Below are positions 41,606-51,947 of a stretch of DNA of 64,000 bases, one piece after another. The DNA lies in assembly GCF_000515115.1 (NCBI RefSeq), contig NZ_AZXF01000005.1, forward strand, positions 62,001-126,000, given 5' to 3'. The position numbers and the translations under genes were made by a program. The stretch is from Nocardiopsis sp. CNT312 (GTDB lineage: Bacteria; Actinomycetota; Actinomycetes; Streptosporangiales; Streptosporangiaceae). The first letter of the stretch is position 1; each line of letters starts with the position of its first letter. Below the pieces are notes generated by a model. It saw only the letters and a list, made by a program, of their open reading frames with translations. It was not told the origin of the DNA and did not search any database.

Positions 41606-42271
41606 TCAGCCGCCGGTGCCCGCGACACCGATCGGGCAGCTGGCGCCGGTCCCGCCGATGCCGCAGTAGCCGCCCGGGTTCTTGGCGTCGGACAGGTACT
41701 GCTGGTGGTAGCCCTCGGCGAAGTAGAACTCCCGCAGCGGGGCGATCTCGGTGGTGACCGGCCCGTACCCGGCCCGGGTGAGCACCGGTTGGAAGGCGTC
41801 CCGGGTGGCCTCTGCGGCGGCCCGCTGGGCGTCGTCGTGGTGGTAGACGGCGGAGCGGTACTGCGTGCCCACGTCGTTGCCCTGACGCATCCCCTGGGTG
41901 GGGTCGTGCCCCTCCCAGAAGACCTTGAGCAGTTCGGTGTAGCTGATCCGCTCCGGGTCGAAGACCACGCGCACCGCCTCGGTGTGGCCGGTCAGCCCCG
42001 AGCAGACCTCCTCGTAGGTGGGGTTGGGCGTGTGGCCGCCGGCATAGCCCACGGCGGTGGTGACGATGCCGCGGTCGGCGCCCAACCGCCAGAACGTGCG
42101 CTCGGCGCCCCAGAAGCAGCCCATGCCCACGTCGAGGATCTGTGTGCCCTCGGGGTAGGGCGGGGTGAGCGGTGTTCCGAGGACGGTGTGCGCCGAGGGT
42201 ACGGGCATCGGGGTGTCCCGGCCGGGCAGGGCGCGTGCTGGATCGACCATGGTGGTCCTGGTACCGAACAT
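41606..42271 (-). CDS. msrA: Peptide methionine sulfoxide reductase A
   Basis: The 221-residue MsrA reduces methionine-S-sulfoxide. Active site [11 protein letters not shown] is present, with [37 protein letters not shown], and the C-terminal resolving cysteine region [19 protein letters not shown] 42271 gives a Pro-rich leader normal for actinomycete MsrA. It is divergent from rarD. Confidence 0.95.
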   Translation of the reverse strand: MFGTRTTMVDPARALPGRDTPMPVPSAHTVLGTPLTPPYPEGTQILDVGMGCFWGAERTFWRLGADRGIVTTAVGYAGGHTPNPTYEEVCSGLTGHTEAVRVVFDPERISYTELLKVFWEGHDPTQGMRQGNDVGTQYRSAVYHHDDAQRAAAEATRDAFQPVLTRAGYGPVTTEIAPLREFYFAEGYHQQYLSDAKNPGGYCGIGGTGASCPIGVAGTGG

Positions 42272-42385
42272 GTGTCCAGCGTAATCGGAAAGCCGACACC
42301 GCACACGGGCTCTTCCGGGCCTGTGGCCGGCGGTCCGCCTCAAAACGGGCAGACACCCCGGAGGATTCATCCTACGATCGAAGCC

Positions 42386-43300
42386 GTGCGCGAATCCAAC
42401 CACGGCGTCCTCCTCGGGGCAAGCGCCTTCCTCCTCTGGGGCTTCGCCGCCCTGTACTGGCCCTTCCTGTCCGCCTCCGAACCCAGCGAGGTGCTCGCCC
42501 ACCGCATGGTGTGGTCCCTCCTCGCGATGTCCCTCTTCCTCTTCGCCTCCCGCCGGGGCTGGTCCTGGCTCCCCGGCGTCCTGCGCAGCCCGCGGCGCTT
42601 CCTGCCGGTCGCGGCGGCCGCGGTCGTCATCTCCGTCAACTGGTGGGGCTTCATCTACTCGGTCTCCATCACGGAGACACTCCAGGCCTCGCTCGCCTAC
42701 TTCATCAACCCGCTGATGTCGGTGTGCCTGGGCGTGGTGTTCTTCTCCGAGCGGCTGCGCCGCCTGCAGTGGACGGCGGTCGGCCTGGGGACCCTGGCCA
42801 TCGTGGTCATGACCCTCGCCTACGGCTCCGCGCCGTGGCTGTCCCTGCTGATGGCCTCATCGTTCGCGGCCTACGGGGCGATCAAGAAGTACGTCGACCT
42901 CGACGGCGCTCAGAGCCTCACCGTCGAGACCATGGTCATGTTCCTGCCCGCACTGGGCTTCGTCGTCTACCTGGAGGCGACCGGCTCGGGCACCGCCCTC
43001 TCCGTCTCCCCCGCACACACGGCGCTGCTCGTCGGCGGCGGCTTCGTGACCGCGCTGCCACTGCTGCTGTTCGGCATGGCCACCCAGCGGGTGCCGCTGA
43101 ACGTCATCGGCATGCTCCAGTACATCGTCCCCACGATGATGTTCTTCATCGGCTGGCTGCTCCAGGACGAGGAGATGCCGCCGAGCCGGTGGCTCGGGTT
43201 CGCGATCGTGTGGCTGGCGGTCGCCGTGTTCGCCTACGACCAACTGCGCGCCTCCCGGCACCGGTCGGCCGCACGAAGGCGGGAGACATCGGCCGCCTGA
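42386..43300 (+). CDS. rarD: RarD/EamA-family transporter
   Basis: The 304-residue protein has ten membrane segments with RarD features: [93 protein letters not shown]. The family is linked to chloramphenicol-resistance-type export of small molecules. GTG 42386 gives the conserved N-terminus; RBS weak. Confidence 0.9.
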   Translation: MRESNHGVLLGASAFLLWGFAALYWPFLSASEPSEVLAHRMVWSLLAMSLFLFASRRGWSWLPGVLRSPRRFLPVAAAAVVISVNWWGFIYSVSITETLQASLAYFINPLMSVCLGVVFFSERLRRLQWTAVGLGTLAIVVMTLAYGSAPWLSLLMASSFAAYGAIKKYVDLDGAQSLTVETMVMFLPALGFVVYLEATGSGTALSVSPAHTALLVGGGFVTALPLLLFGMATQRVPLNVIGMLQYIVPTMMFFIGWLLQDEEMPPSRWLGFAIVWLAVAVFAYDQLRASRHRSAARRRETSAA

Positions 43301-43418
43301 GATCCGATCCCCCGATCCGCGAGAACAAAACCACGTTCAGTAGTGTTGTGCTAACTTTACGTTCGAGGCGGGGGTTCCCCGCCCGGAACACACACCACAC
43401 GTCGCGGAGGATTGGACC

Positions 43419-44201
43419 ATGCCTGGCACCGGCCGAGCGGCACGCGCCGCCTCGACCGCGCCCGGCACCGCCCCGGAACTCCTCGGCGTGTGGCTGCTGT
43501 CCGGAGCGCTCCTGGTGCTCTTCTGGATTCTGGCAGCGGCCCCGGCACACGCCGACGGCACCGACGGTGCCACGCCTCTGACGGCGGCCGTCCCCACCGG
43601 GGTGGCCTCCCCGGTCACCGCCGTCCTGGGCACCGTCCACGCGGGCCTGGAAGGCCCGACGGCACGGACCGCCACCGTCCTCCCCTCGACGGCGGAGGCA
43701 CTCGGCACGGTCGGCGACGGAGCGCGGCACGTCGTCCAGGAGATCGGCCACGTCCCCCCGACCGGCTCCGTGGCCGTCCTCACCACCGCCCCGTCCCCCG
43801 GCCCCGATCCGGCGAACATCCACGCACCGCACCCGGGCGCTGGGGCCCGCACCGTCCCGGACACCGGCCACGCGTCGCCGCCCGAGCCCCCCGCCGCGGC
43901 ACGCACCGCACCGCCGCCGGACGCACCCGCCGCCGCGCTGATCCCGGCACACCCTCCCGCGCCGGACACCGGCCGGGCCGCCGCGACCAGTGCCGACACC
44001 GAACCGGTGCCCGCACCCGAGACCGAGAGCGGCCCCGCCGCCACCGGCGCACCGGGGTCGGTGTCCGCACCGGGCATCGCCGGATACCTCACCTCCACGT
44101 ACCTGGCCGCCCCCGCCGCAGCGCTCGTCCGCGCCCCCGGGAGCCTTCCGCGCACCGTGCCCGGCGGCCCCACCGACGACCCCACCGTCTCCCCCGACTA
44201 G
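43419..44201 (+). CDS. Secreted/anchored Pro-Ala-rich protein
   Basis: The 260-residue product has a signal peptide or anchor (ELLGVWLLSGALLVLFWILA, then APAHA) followed by about 210 residues of Ala/Pro/Thr-rich low-complexity sequence without recognised domains. Only short hydrophobic stretches recur (TGVASPVTAVLGTV, GIAGYLTSTYLAAPAAALVR). Likely cell-wall-associated and disordered. No cysteines in the mature part. GGAGGATTGGACC precedes the ATG. Confidence 0.68.
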   Translation: MPGTGRAARAASTAPGTAPELLGVWLLSGALLVLFWILAAAPAHADGTDGATPLTAAVPTGVASPVTAVLGTVHAGLEGPTARTATVLPSTAEALGTVGDGARHVVQEIGHVPPTGSVAVLTTAPSPGPDPANIHAPHPGAGARTVPDTGHASPPEPPAAARTAPPPDAPAAALIPAHPPAPDTGRAAATSADTEPVPAPETESGPAATGAPGSVSAPGIAGYLTSTYLAAPAAALVRAPGSLPRTVPGGPTDDPTVSPD

Positions 44202-44401
44202 GACCGGCCCCCTTTCGGACCGTTCCCAGTCCCAGCGCGGTACCCGGCACCGCCGTCCCTGGGAGCTGACCTGAGTTCCGTGCGCTCGCTCACGTGACTC
44301 ATGTCAGCCGGTGGTCCACCACTCCTCCGGCCCGGCCCGCACGCGCCCGCACACGCACGCGGCCACCCGTGTTCCACGAACCGACCCTGAAAGGCACGAC
44401 C

Positions 44402-45286
44402 ATGGCCCAGACCACGCGGACCTGCGCCCGCACCCTCGTCCTCGCCGCCGCCACCGCCGGGTTCATCTCCCTGGGGGCCGGCGTCTCCCTCGCCGAACCC
44501 GGCACCAGCGGCCTCGGCCCGGCCGCGGGCCGGGTCCTGTCCGAGACCGTCGCCCCGGCGATGGGAACCGTGGCCCCGGGCGGGTTCGTCCCCGCGGCCG
44601 ACAGCGCCCTCCAGGAACTCCAGAGGACCGCCAGGGAGCAGGACAAGCCCGCCCCGGACCTGTCCGCTCCCCTGCGTGCCGGTGAGGGCGTGGGCTCACC
44701 CGCCCTCGCCGACACCGTCGCCGCGGTCCAGGACGGCACCGGACTGGACGGCGACCCCTCCGACACGGTCGGCCACGCGGCGGGCGACGCCCTGACGGGG
44801 GCCACCACGGACACCGGGACCGTCGTCGAGGGCACGCTCCGGGGCGCCGGCTCTGGCCTGGAGGACTCCGCGTCCCAGGCCCTGCCGAGCACCGTGGGCG
44901 AGGTCGACGGCCTGAAGAGGGACGTCCTGCCCTCACCCCTGCTCCCCGGGCCCGGCACCGTCCGCCAGAGCGCCCCCGCCCCCGCGCTTGCCGACCTCAC
45001 CAGCGGCACCGGGATCGGCGACCTGACCTCGCAGGTGTCCGACGCGACGGGGCTGGGCCTGCCCCGGGTGGCCGAGGGCCTGGACACCGGCACGGTCGAG
45101 GCCCTGGGCGCGCGCGTGGCCGAGGGCGACCTGCTGAGCGAACTCGACCTCAGCGACCCGGTCTCCATCGAGGGCGGCACCCCGCAGGGCACCGCGGGGC
45201 CCGCGTCCGGGGCCGAGGGGCTCACGAGCCACCCGACCTTCCTCAACCCGCTGCCCGGCTCCACGGCCCTGCCCGCCGTGAGCTGA
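44402..45286 (+). CDS. Secreted protein of low complexity
   Basis: The 294-residue product has a signal peptide (TLVLAAATAGFISLGAGVSL, cleavage after LAEP or ASLA-like site) and a mature region of Gly/Ala/Asp/Thr/Leu repeats with segments such as LSETVAPAMGTVAPGG and DALTGATTDTGTVVEGTLRG. It resembles the preceding secreted protein in style, suggesting a related surface role. ATG 44402 follows GAAAGG. No known domain. Confidence 0.7.
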   Translation: MAQTTRTCARTLVLAAATAGFISLGAGVSLAEPGTSGLGPAAGRVLSETVAPAMGTVAPGGFVPAADSALQELQRTAREQDKPAPDLSAPLRAGEGVGSPALADTVAAVQDGTGLDGDPSDTVGHAAGDALTGATTDTGTVVEGTLRGAGSGLEDSASQALPSTVGEVDGLKRDVLPSPLLPGPGTVRQSAPAPALADLTSGTGIGDLTSQVSDATGLGLPRVAEGLDTGTVEALGARVAEGDLLSELDLSDPVSIEGGTPQGTAGPASGAEGLTSHPTFLNPLPGSTALPAVS

Positions 45287-45306
45287 CCGGCTTCCGGAGA
45301 CACGGC

Positions 45307-45337
45307 GTCCCCGCCGCCCTGCCCGGGCGCCGGGGAC
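45307..45337. terminator. Weak convergent hairpin
   Basis: GTCCCCG (45307-45313) pairs with CGGGGAC (45331-45337), with GC-rich inner partial pairing. It lies between the converging secreted-protein and polyprenyl synthase genes; no T-run. Confidence 0.45.
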
Positions 45338-45357
45338 GTCATCCGTGTGAGCGCCGG

Positions 45358-46362
45358 TCAGCCGCTGCGGCGCACCACGTAGTCGCACAGGGTCTCGAAG
45401 GCGCCGCGCGCCGCCCCGTGGGGCAGCGTGGCCAGTTCGGCGCGGGCCCGGTCGGCCCAGCCGTCCAGCGTCGCCTCCGCCTCGGCCATCGCGGAGTGCT
45501 TGCGCAGGAGTACCAGTGCCTCCTCGGCCTCCTCCTCATCCAGGGGGCGGCCCAGGAGCGAGCGGAGCCGCTCGTCCTCGGGCTCGGTGGAGCGCAGTGC
45601 GTGGAACATCGGCAGGGTGAGCACACCCTCGCGCAGGTCGGTACCGGGGGTCTTTCCGGAGTCGGAGGTCTCGCTGGCCACGTCCAGCAGGTCGTCGGAG
45701 ATCTGGAAGGCCATTCCCAGAGCGTCGCAGGCCCGGGTGAGCGTGGCCACGGTCTGGGGGTCCACCTTGCCGAACATGCCGCCGAACTGGGCCGAGGACG
45801 CGATGAGCGAGGCGGTCTTGTCACTGATGACCTGGAGGTAGTGCTCCAGCGGGTCGACGCCCCGCGCCGGGCCGGAGGTCTCCAGGATCTGCCCCTGGAC
45901 CAGCCGGGCGAACGTGGCCGCCTGCAACCGGACCGCGTCGGGCCCCAGGTCGGCGAGCAGTTCGGAGGCCTTCGCGAACACGTAGTCCCCGGTGAGGATG
46001 GCGACGCTGTTGCCCCACCGCTGGTTGGCGCTGGGACTGCCCCGCCGCAGTTCCGCCTCATCCATGACGTCGTCGTGGTAGAGCGTCGCCATGTGGGTGA
46101 GTTCGACCACGGACGCGGCGGGGATGAGGTCGGGCGCTCCGGTATCGCCGAACTGGGCGGCGAGCAGCACCAGCATGGCGCGGAACCGCTTGCCGCCCGC
46201 CGTGATCAGGTGGGACGCCGCCTCCGTCAGCATGGGGTTGCTGGACTCCACGGTCGACCGCAGGAGCGCCTCGACCCTGTCGAGGTTCTCCTGGACCTCC
46301 CGGGCGAGTGTCGGGTCGACTCTCGGCAGAGCGAGAAAACCGCTCGGGACAGCACCGCTCAC
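45358..46362 (-). CDS. Polyprenyl diphosphate synthase for menaquinone side chain
   Basis: The 334-residue trans-prenyltransferase has the first Asp-rich motif in THMATLYHDDVMDEAELRRG, the second in AFQISDDLLDVASETSDSGK, and GGKRFRAMLVLLAA for diphosphate binding. It should make the octa- or nona-prenyl chain of menaquinone (HepT/IspB group). GTG 46362 has GGAG upstream. Its position directly after nuoN and near the reductase at 62467 joins quinone supply to complex I. Confidence 0.92.
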   Translation of the reverse strand: MSGAVPSGFLALPRVDPTLAREVQENLDRVEALLRSTVESSNPMLTEAASHLITAGGKRFRAMLVLLAAQFGDTGAPDLIPAASVVELTHMATLYHDDVMDEAELRRGSPSANQRWGNSVAILTGDYVFAKASELLADLGPDAVRLQAATFARLVQGQILETSGPARGVDPLEHYLQVISDKTASLIASSAQFGGMFGKVDPQTVATLTRACDALGMAFQISDDLLDVASETSDSGKTPGTDLREGVLTLPMFHALRSTEPEDERLRSLLGRPLDEEEAEEALVLLRKHSAMAEAEATLDGWADRARAELATLPHGAARGAFETLCDYVVRRSG

Positions 46363-46501
46363 CGTAAGGCTCCACCTGTTGAACGGGCGCGGGTGGGCGC
46401 CCCTGGGAGGGGCCCACCTCGCGCTCAGCACATGAACATGATTCGACTTGCCACGGTATCCGACCCGGATTGCTCATCCAAAGCCATCCCCCGTTCGGAG
46501 G

Positions 46502-48163
46502 TCATCCTTCCCCCGAAGCCGCTGTGACCTGGTGCACCGTGACCGAGACGGGTTCGGCCCCGGGTTCGGCCCCGGGCAGCAGGCGGTCCAGGAAGGCTTG
46601 CGGGAACACGCCCAGCACCAGGGTGGCGGCCACACCGAGGGCGATCACCCCGCCGGTGAGGACGCCCGCCGGCGCCACCGTCGGCCCCTCGCCCTCCGGG
46701 TCCCGGAAGAACATCACGACGATGATCCGGACGTAGAAGAAGGCGGTGACCGCACTGCTGAGCACGCCCACGACCACGAGCGGTGTGGCGCCTCCGGCGA
46801 CGGCCGCCTCGAACACGGCGAACTTGCCGATGAAGCCGCTGGTGAGCGGGATCCCGGCGAAGGCGAGCAGGAACAGGCCCAGGGATCCCGCCAGGAGCGG
46901 GGAGCGCCGTCCCAGTCCGGCCCACTGGTCGAGGTCGCCGACCTCCTGCCCGCCGTCCTTGGTGCGCACCAGGGTGACCACGGCGAACGCTCCCAGGGTC
47001 GTGAACCCGTAGGCCGCCAGGTAGAACATGGCGCCCGCGAGTCCCTCGACGCTGTTGGCGACCACGGCCGTGAGGATGAACCCGGCGTGCACCACCGACG
47101 AGTAGGCCAGCAGCCGCTTGACGTCGCGCTGGGTGACGGCGATGATCGCGGCGGCCACCATCGTGAGGATCGCCACGGTCCACAGCATCGGCTCCCACAC
47201 CTGCACGGACCCCCCGAAAGGGACGAAGAACACGCGCAGCAGCGCACCGAAGGCGGCGACCAGGGTGCAGGAGGCCATGAGCGCGGTGATGGGCGTGGGC
47301 GCGCCCTGGTACACGTCGGGCTTCCAGTTGTGGAACGGCACCGCGCCGACCTTGAACAGCAGGCCGACACCGACCAGCCCGATCCCCATGACCAGCAGCG
47401 GTTCCCCCTCCCCTCCGGCGAAGACGGCGGCACCGCCGCTCTCCACGGCCGCGCGGATGTCGGCGAAGTCCACCGATCCCGCGTAGCCGTAGACCATGGC
47501 GATGCCGAACAGGAAGAACGCCGAGGCGAACGCGCCCAGCAGGAAGTACTTGACCGCGGCCTCCTGTGAGAAGAGGCGGCGGCGACGGGCCAGACCGCAC
47601 ATCAGGTACAGCGGCAGGCTCATCACCTCCAGGGCGATGAACATGGTGAGGAAGTCGTTCGAGGCGGGGAACATGAGCATGCCCAGGACCGCGAACAGCA
47701 CCAGCGGGTACACCTCGGTGTGCTGGGAGCCCGCCATGATGTGCGCGCGCTCCTCCTCACTGCCGGGCACCGTGGCCGCCTGCGCGGCGAAGGCGTCGCG
47801 GCCGTCGCGGCGCTCGGCGATCAACATGAGGCTGACCAGGGCCAGGACCGCCACGGTTCCCTGGAAGAAGAGCACCGTGCGGTCCACGGCCAGCACGCCG
47901 GCGGCGAGCAGCGCCCCCTCCTCGGGGAGGGTGGCCATCTGGGCCAGGACCAGTCCGAACACGGTGAGCAGGGCGAGCGCGGCCAGGGCGATCTGGAGTC
48001 CGCGCCGCCCGGCGGGCACGAACGCCTCGAACAGCACGGCGAGCACGCCGGCCGCGAACACCGTCAGCAGTGGCGCGAGCAGCCACCAGTCCAGTGCCGG
48101 TGCCGCCTCGGTGAGTCCGGGAAGCTCCGGCTCCACGGCCTCGGCGGGGATGAGGGGGATCAC
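46502..48163 (-). CDS. nuoN: NADH-quinone oxidoreductase subunit N
   Basis: The 553-residue antiporter-like membrane subunit of complex I has about 14 membrane helices, including LTMFIALEVMSLPLYLMCGL, EAAVKYFLLGAFASAFFLFG (Lys of the proton path) and LLAYSSVVHAGFIL. GTG 48163 overlaps the nuoM stop and has GAGGAG upstream. Last nuo gene. Confidence 0.94.
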   Translation of the reverse strand: MIPLIPAEAVEPELPGLTEAAPALDWWLLAPLLTVFAAGVLAVLFEAFVPAGRRGLQIALAALALLTVFGLVLAQMATLPEEGALLAAGVLAVDRTVLFFQGTVAVLALVSLMLIAERRDGRDAFAAQAATVPGSEEERAHIMAGSQHTEVYPLVLFAVLGMLMFPASNDFLTMFIALEVMSLPLYLMCGLARRRRLFSQEAAVKYFLLGAFASAFFLFGIAMVYGYAGSVDFADIRAAVESGGAAVFAGGEGEPLLVMGIGLVGVGLLFKVGAVPFHNWKPDVYQGAPTPITALMASCTLVAAFGALLRVFFVPFGGSVQVWEPMLWTVAILTMVAAAIIAVTQRDVKRLLAYSSVVHAGFILTAVVANSVEGLAGAMFYLAAYGFTTLGAFAVVTLVRTKDGGQEVGDLDQWAGLGRRSPLLAGSLGLFLLAFAGIPLTSGFIGKFAVFEAAVAGGATPLVVVGVLSSAVTAFFYVRIIVVMFFRDPEGEGPTVAPAGVLTGGVIALGVAATLVLGVFPQAFLDRLLPGAEPGAEPVSVTVHQVTAASGEG

Positions 48164-49695
48164 TCCTCGTCTCCTTCCTCTGCACCGCCGTCGGCGACGG
48201 CGGCGGCCTCGGAGGCGTTCTCTTCGGCCGTGCGTTCCACTGCGGGGTTGATCACGTCCAGGACCGGCTGCGGGTAGAGGCCGAACGCGATGATCAGGGC
48301 GACCAGCGGGCCGACCGCCCAGGCCTCGCGCCCGGACAGGTCGCGCAGCCCGGACAGCGTGTCGGGCAGCGGGCCGGTCATGGTGCGCTGGTACATCCAC
48401 AGGATGTAGAGGGCGGCCAGGACGACGCCGGCCGTGGCCAGGACCGCCGGGACCGCGTTGAACTCGTACACGCCGACGAACACCAGGAACTCGCTGACGA
48501 ACGGTGCCAGTCCGGGCAGCGCGAGCCCGGCCAGGCCGACGACCAGGAAGGTCCCGGCGAGCTTCGGGGCGATCTTCTGGACGCCGCCGTAGTCGGCGAT
48601 GAGCGCCGTGCCCCGTCGGGCGATGAGGAAGCCCACGATGAGGAACAGCGCCCCGGTAGCCAGCCCGTGGTTGACCATGTACAGGGCGGCCCCGGCCTGG
48701 CCCGACGGGGTCAGGGCGAAGATGCCCAGGGTGATGAACCCGAAGTGCGACACCGAGGTGTAGGCGACCAGCCGCATCATGTCGGTCTGGCCGATGGCCA
48801 GGACGGCACCGTAGACGATGCTCACCAGGCTGAGCCCCACCACGGGCCACACGAACCAGGAGACGGCGCCCGGGAACAGCTCCATGCAGTAACGGAGCAT
48901 CCCGTAGGTGCCGACCTTGTCCAGCACGCCCACGAGAAGGACGGCGGTTCCGGGCCGGGAGGCCCCGGCCGCCGACGGCAGCCAGGTGTGCACGGGCCAC
49001 ATCGGCGCCTTGATCGCGAAGGCGACGAAGAAGCCGAGGAACAGCCACCGCGCGGTCTCCGGCGACAACGCGCTCAGCGCGCCGCCCTCCCCGACCAGGT
49101 CGGACCAGAGGAACGTGCCGCCGTAGACGTACACCCCGATCACGGCGACCAGCATGACCAGGCCGCCCGCGAGGCTGTACAGCAGGAACTTCACGGCCGC
49201 GCGGGCGCGGTCGTCCCCGCGCCCGTACCGCCCGATCATGAAGTAGACCGGGATCAGCATGGCCTCGAAGAACACGTAGAACAGGAAGACGTCAGTGGCG
49301 GCGAAGACGCCGACCATCATCGCCTCCAGAAGGAGGACGAGCGCCAGGTAGCCGCGCCCTCCGTCGGGACGGTCGTCGTGCTCGTTCCAGCCGGCCAGGA
49401 CGACCAGCGGGACCAGGACGACCGACATCAGGATCAGCGCCAGCGCGATCCCGTCGACGCCCACCGCGTAGTTGACCCCGAAGTAGGGGATCCAGGGGTG
49501 GACCTCCTCGAACTGGAGCCGTCCCGCAGCCGAGACGTCGAACGACAGCGCCATGCCCGCGGCCACGAGCAGCGTGGCCAGGGAGAAGCCCAGCGCGGTG
49601 CGCTTGGCGGTTTCGGCCGAGGCGCGCGGGAGCGCCCACAGGACGAGTGCGCCGACCGCGGGCAGGGCGATGGCGAGTGTGAGCCAGGGGATCAT
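48160..49695 (-). CDS. nuoM: NADH-quinone oxidoreductase subunit M
   Basis: The 511-residue proton-pumping subunit has VFLFYVFFEAMLIPVYFMIG (conserved Glu in a pumping helix), AVKFLLYSLAGGLVML, FAIKAPMWPVHTWLPSA and LVAYTSVSHFGFITLGI. The C-terminal 30 residues are acidic and overlap nuoN. ATG 49695 is three bases after nuoL. Confidence 0.95.
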   Translation of the reverse strand: MIPWLTLAIALPAVGALVLWALPRASAETAKRTALGFSLATLLVAAGMALSFDVSAAGRLQFEEVHPWIPYFGVNYAVGVDGIALALILMSVVLVPLVVLAGWNEHDDRPDGGRGYLALVLLLEAMMVGVFAATDVFLFYVFFEAMLIPVYFMIGRYGRGDDRARAAVKFLLYSLAGGLVMLVAVIGVYVYGGTFLWSDLVGEGGALSALSPETARWLFLGFFVAFAIKAPMWPVHTWLPSAAGASRPGTAVLLVGVLDKVGTYGMLRYCMELFPGAVSWFVWPVVGLSLVSIVYGAVLAIGQTDMMRLVAYTSVSHFGFITLGIFALTPSGQAGAALYMVNHGLATGALFLIVGFLIARRGTALIADYGGVQKIAPKLAGTFLVVGLAGLALPGLAPFVSEFLVFVGVYEFNAVPAVLATAGVVLAALYILWMYQRTMTGPLPDTLSGLRDLSGREAWAVGPLVALIIAFGLYPQPVLDVINPAVERTAEENASEAAAVADGGAEEGDEE

Positions 49696-49698
49696 GGT

Positions 49699-51648
49699 CT
49701 AGAACCTCACAACCAGCGTCGCGGCGACGATCACGGCGCCGAAGAGCATCGTGAGCGCGTAGGTGCGGGCGAACCCGGTCTGGGACCGGCCGAGCCCCCG
49801 TGAGGAGTCGCGCACACCCATGCCGAGCCCCTCGACCACGCCGTCGATGACCTTGTCCTCCACCTTGACCAGGACCTTGGTGAGGACCTGTCCGGGCTTC
49901 ATGAGCAGTTCCTCGTTGATCTCGTTGCCGTAGAGCTCCCTCGCGGCCGCGACCGTGACGAGGTTGCCCGCCGGGGCCACGCGGGCGACCGGCCTGCGCA
50001 GGTACACCAGCCAGGCCGCGGCCACGCCGAGGACCAGCACGGCCAGCGCCGCGATCCCGTAGGGGCTGGTGAAGGCGTGCGCCACGTCGAAGTGGTGCGG
50101 CTGGGCGGCCACGGCCGGGGCGAGGAAGCCCGCGAACCGGTCACCGAACATGAGGAAGCCGCCCAGGGCGACCGAGCCGAGCGCCAGCACGACCATCGGC
50201 GCGGTCATGACCGCCGGGGACTCGTGCGGGTGCACGCCCTCGTCCCAGCGCTTCTCGCCGAAGAAGGTCATGAAGACCATCCGCGACATGTAGAACGCGG
50301 TCAGTGCGGCGCCGACGATGACCGAGACGCCGAGCACGGTGCCCGTGGTGCCGCCGAGGTCGAAGGCGGCGGAGATGATGCTCTCCTTGGTCCACCAGCC
50401 CGACAGGAACGGGAAGCCGATGATGGCGAGGTAGCCGAGGCCGAACGTGGCGAACGTGATCGGCATGGCCTTGCGCAGTCCGCCGTAGCGGCGCATGTCC
50501 ACACCGTCGTTCATGGCGTGCATGACCGAGCCGGCGCCCAGGAACAGTCCGGCCTTGAAGAAGCCGTGGGTGACCAGGTGGGCGATGGCGGCCACGTAGC
50601 CGATCGGGCCGAGCCCGGCGGCCAGGACCATCATGCCGATCTGGCTCATCGTCGACCCGGCGAGGGACTTCTTGATGTCGTCCTTGGCCGAGGCGATGAC
50701 GCCGCCCGCCAGCATCGTGGCGGCTCCGACCACCGTGACGGCGGTCTGTGCGGCGGGGGCGCCCTCGAAGATCGGGCCGGCGCGCACCACCAGGTACACG
50801 CCCGCGGTGACCATGGTCGCCGCGTGGATGAGGGCCGACACCGGGGTGGGGCCCTCCATCGCGTCGAGGAGCCACGCCTGGAGCGGGAGCTGCGCGGACT
50901 TTCCGCACGCCCCCAGGAGCAGGAGGAGGCCGATGGCGAGGAGGACGCCGTCGCCCATGGCGGGGACCTCGGCGAACACGTCGCTGAAGCCGACCGCGCC
51001 GACGGTGGTGAACATGATCATGATCGCCACGAGCAGGCCGATGTCGCCCACCCTGTTGATCAGGAACGCCTTCTTCGCCGCGACGGCCGCGGAGGTCTTG
51101 TCCTGCCAGAACCCGATGAGCAGGTAGGACGCCAGGCCGACGCCCTCCCAGCCGAGGAAGAGCAGGACGAAGTTGTCGGCCAGCACCAGCGTGAGCATGG
51201 CGGCGACGAACAGGTTGAGGTAGGCGAAGAACCGCCGCCGCCTCGGGTCCTCGGCCATGTAGCCGACGGAGTAGATGTGGATCAGCGATCCGACGAAGGT
51301 GATGAGCAGGGCGAAGGTGATCGACAGGGGGTCGATCAGCAGGTCGGCCCCGGCGGCGACGCCGCCCGAGGAGAACCACTCGTAGACGGGGACCGCGACG
51401 GCGCGGTCCGCGGCGCCCCTGCCCAGGAGTTCGAACAGGATCAGCAGGGCCCAGGCGAAGGAGGCCACCGGCAGGGCCGTGGCGAGCCAGGGGCCCCAGG
51501 AGTCGGTGCGCCGTCCGCCCAGCAGCAGGAGCGCCGCCCCGGCCAGCGGGAGGGCGATCAGCAGCCAGGCGTTCGACAGCACCGCTCCGTCGGCCGCGAC
51601 CGCCACCGCGGGTTCGGCGGCGAGGTTGGTGTGAGGTGTCACTTCCAC
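49699..51648 (-). CDS. nuoL: NADH-quinone oxidoreductase subunit L
   Basis: The 649-residue largest antiporter-like subunit carries [40 protein letters not shown] (pumping Glu), [21 protein letters not shown] and [16 protein letters not shown]. The long lateral helix region is represented near the C-terminus ([20 protein letters not shown]). GTG 51648, eight bases after the nuoK stop. Confidence 0.95.
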   Translation of the reverse strand: MEVTPHTNLAAEPAVAVAADGAVLSNAWLLIALPLAGAALLLLGGRRTDSWGPWLATALPVASFAWALLILFELLGRGAADRAVAVPVYEWFSSGGVAAGADLLIDPLSITFALLITFVGSLIHIYSVGYMAEDPRRRRFFAYLNLFVAAMLTLVLADNFVLLFLGWEGVGLASYLLIGFWQDKTSAAVAAKKAFLINRVGDIGLLVAIMIMFTTVGAVGFSDVFAEVPAMGDGVLLAIGLLLLLGACGKSAQLPLQAWLLDAMEGPTPVSALIHAATMVTAGVYLVVRAGPIFEGAPAAQTAVTVVGAATMLAGGVIASAKDDIKKSLAGSTMSQIGMMVLAAGLGPIGYVAAIAHLVTHGFFKAGLFLGAGSVMHAMNDGVDMRRYGGLRKAMPITFATFGLGYLAIIGFPFLSGWWTKESIISAAFDLGGTTGTVLGVSVIVGAALTAFYMSRMVFMTFFGEKRWDEGVHPHESPAVMTAPMVVLALGSVALGGFLMFGDRFAGFLAPAVAAQPHHFDVAHAFTSPYGIAALAVLVLGVAAAWLVYLRRPVARVAPAGNLVTVAAARELYGNEINEELLMKPGQVLTKVLVKVEDKVIDGVVEGLGMGVRDSSRGLGRSQTGFARTYALTMLFGAVIVAATLVVRF

Positions 51649-51656
51649 GTCGCCTT

Positions 51657-51947
51657 CTAGTGCTTGAGCAGGTTCGCGTCATCGAGCGACGCGGACCTGC
51701 GGGTTCGGAAGATCTGCATGATGATCGCCAGCCCGACGACCACCTCGGCGGCGGCGACCACCATGACGAAGAAGGCGATCACCTGGCCCTCGATGTCCCC
51801 GTGCAGCCGGGCGAACGAGACGAACGCCAGGTTGCAGGCGTTGAGCATGAGCTCCACGCACATGAAGACGATGATCGCGTTGCGCCGGATGAGCACGCCG
51901 ACCGCGCCGATGGTGAAGATCAGCGCCGCCAGGACGATGTAGTTCAT
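51657..51947 (-). CDS. nuoK: NADH-quinone oxidoreductase subunit K
   Basis: The 96-residue three-helix membrane subunit has [20 protein letters not shown] (conserved Glu) and [20 protein letters not shown] (second conserved Glu). I chose ATG 51947, which overlaps the nuoJ stop by four bases; GTG 51956 three codons earlier is also possible. Confidence 0.94.
   Translation of the reverse strand: MNYIVLAALIFTIGAVGVLIRRNAIIVFMCVELMLNACNLAFVSFARLHGDIEGQVIAFFVMVVAAAEVVVGLAIIMQIFRTRRSASLDDANLLKH

Noticed and set aside
50077-51660. 527-codon plus-strand frame
   Set aside because: Antisense shadow of nuoL; His/Asp/Glu/Gly-rich with no recognisable domain.
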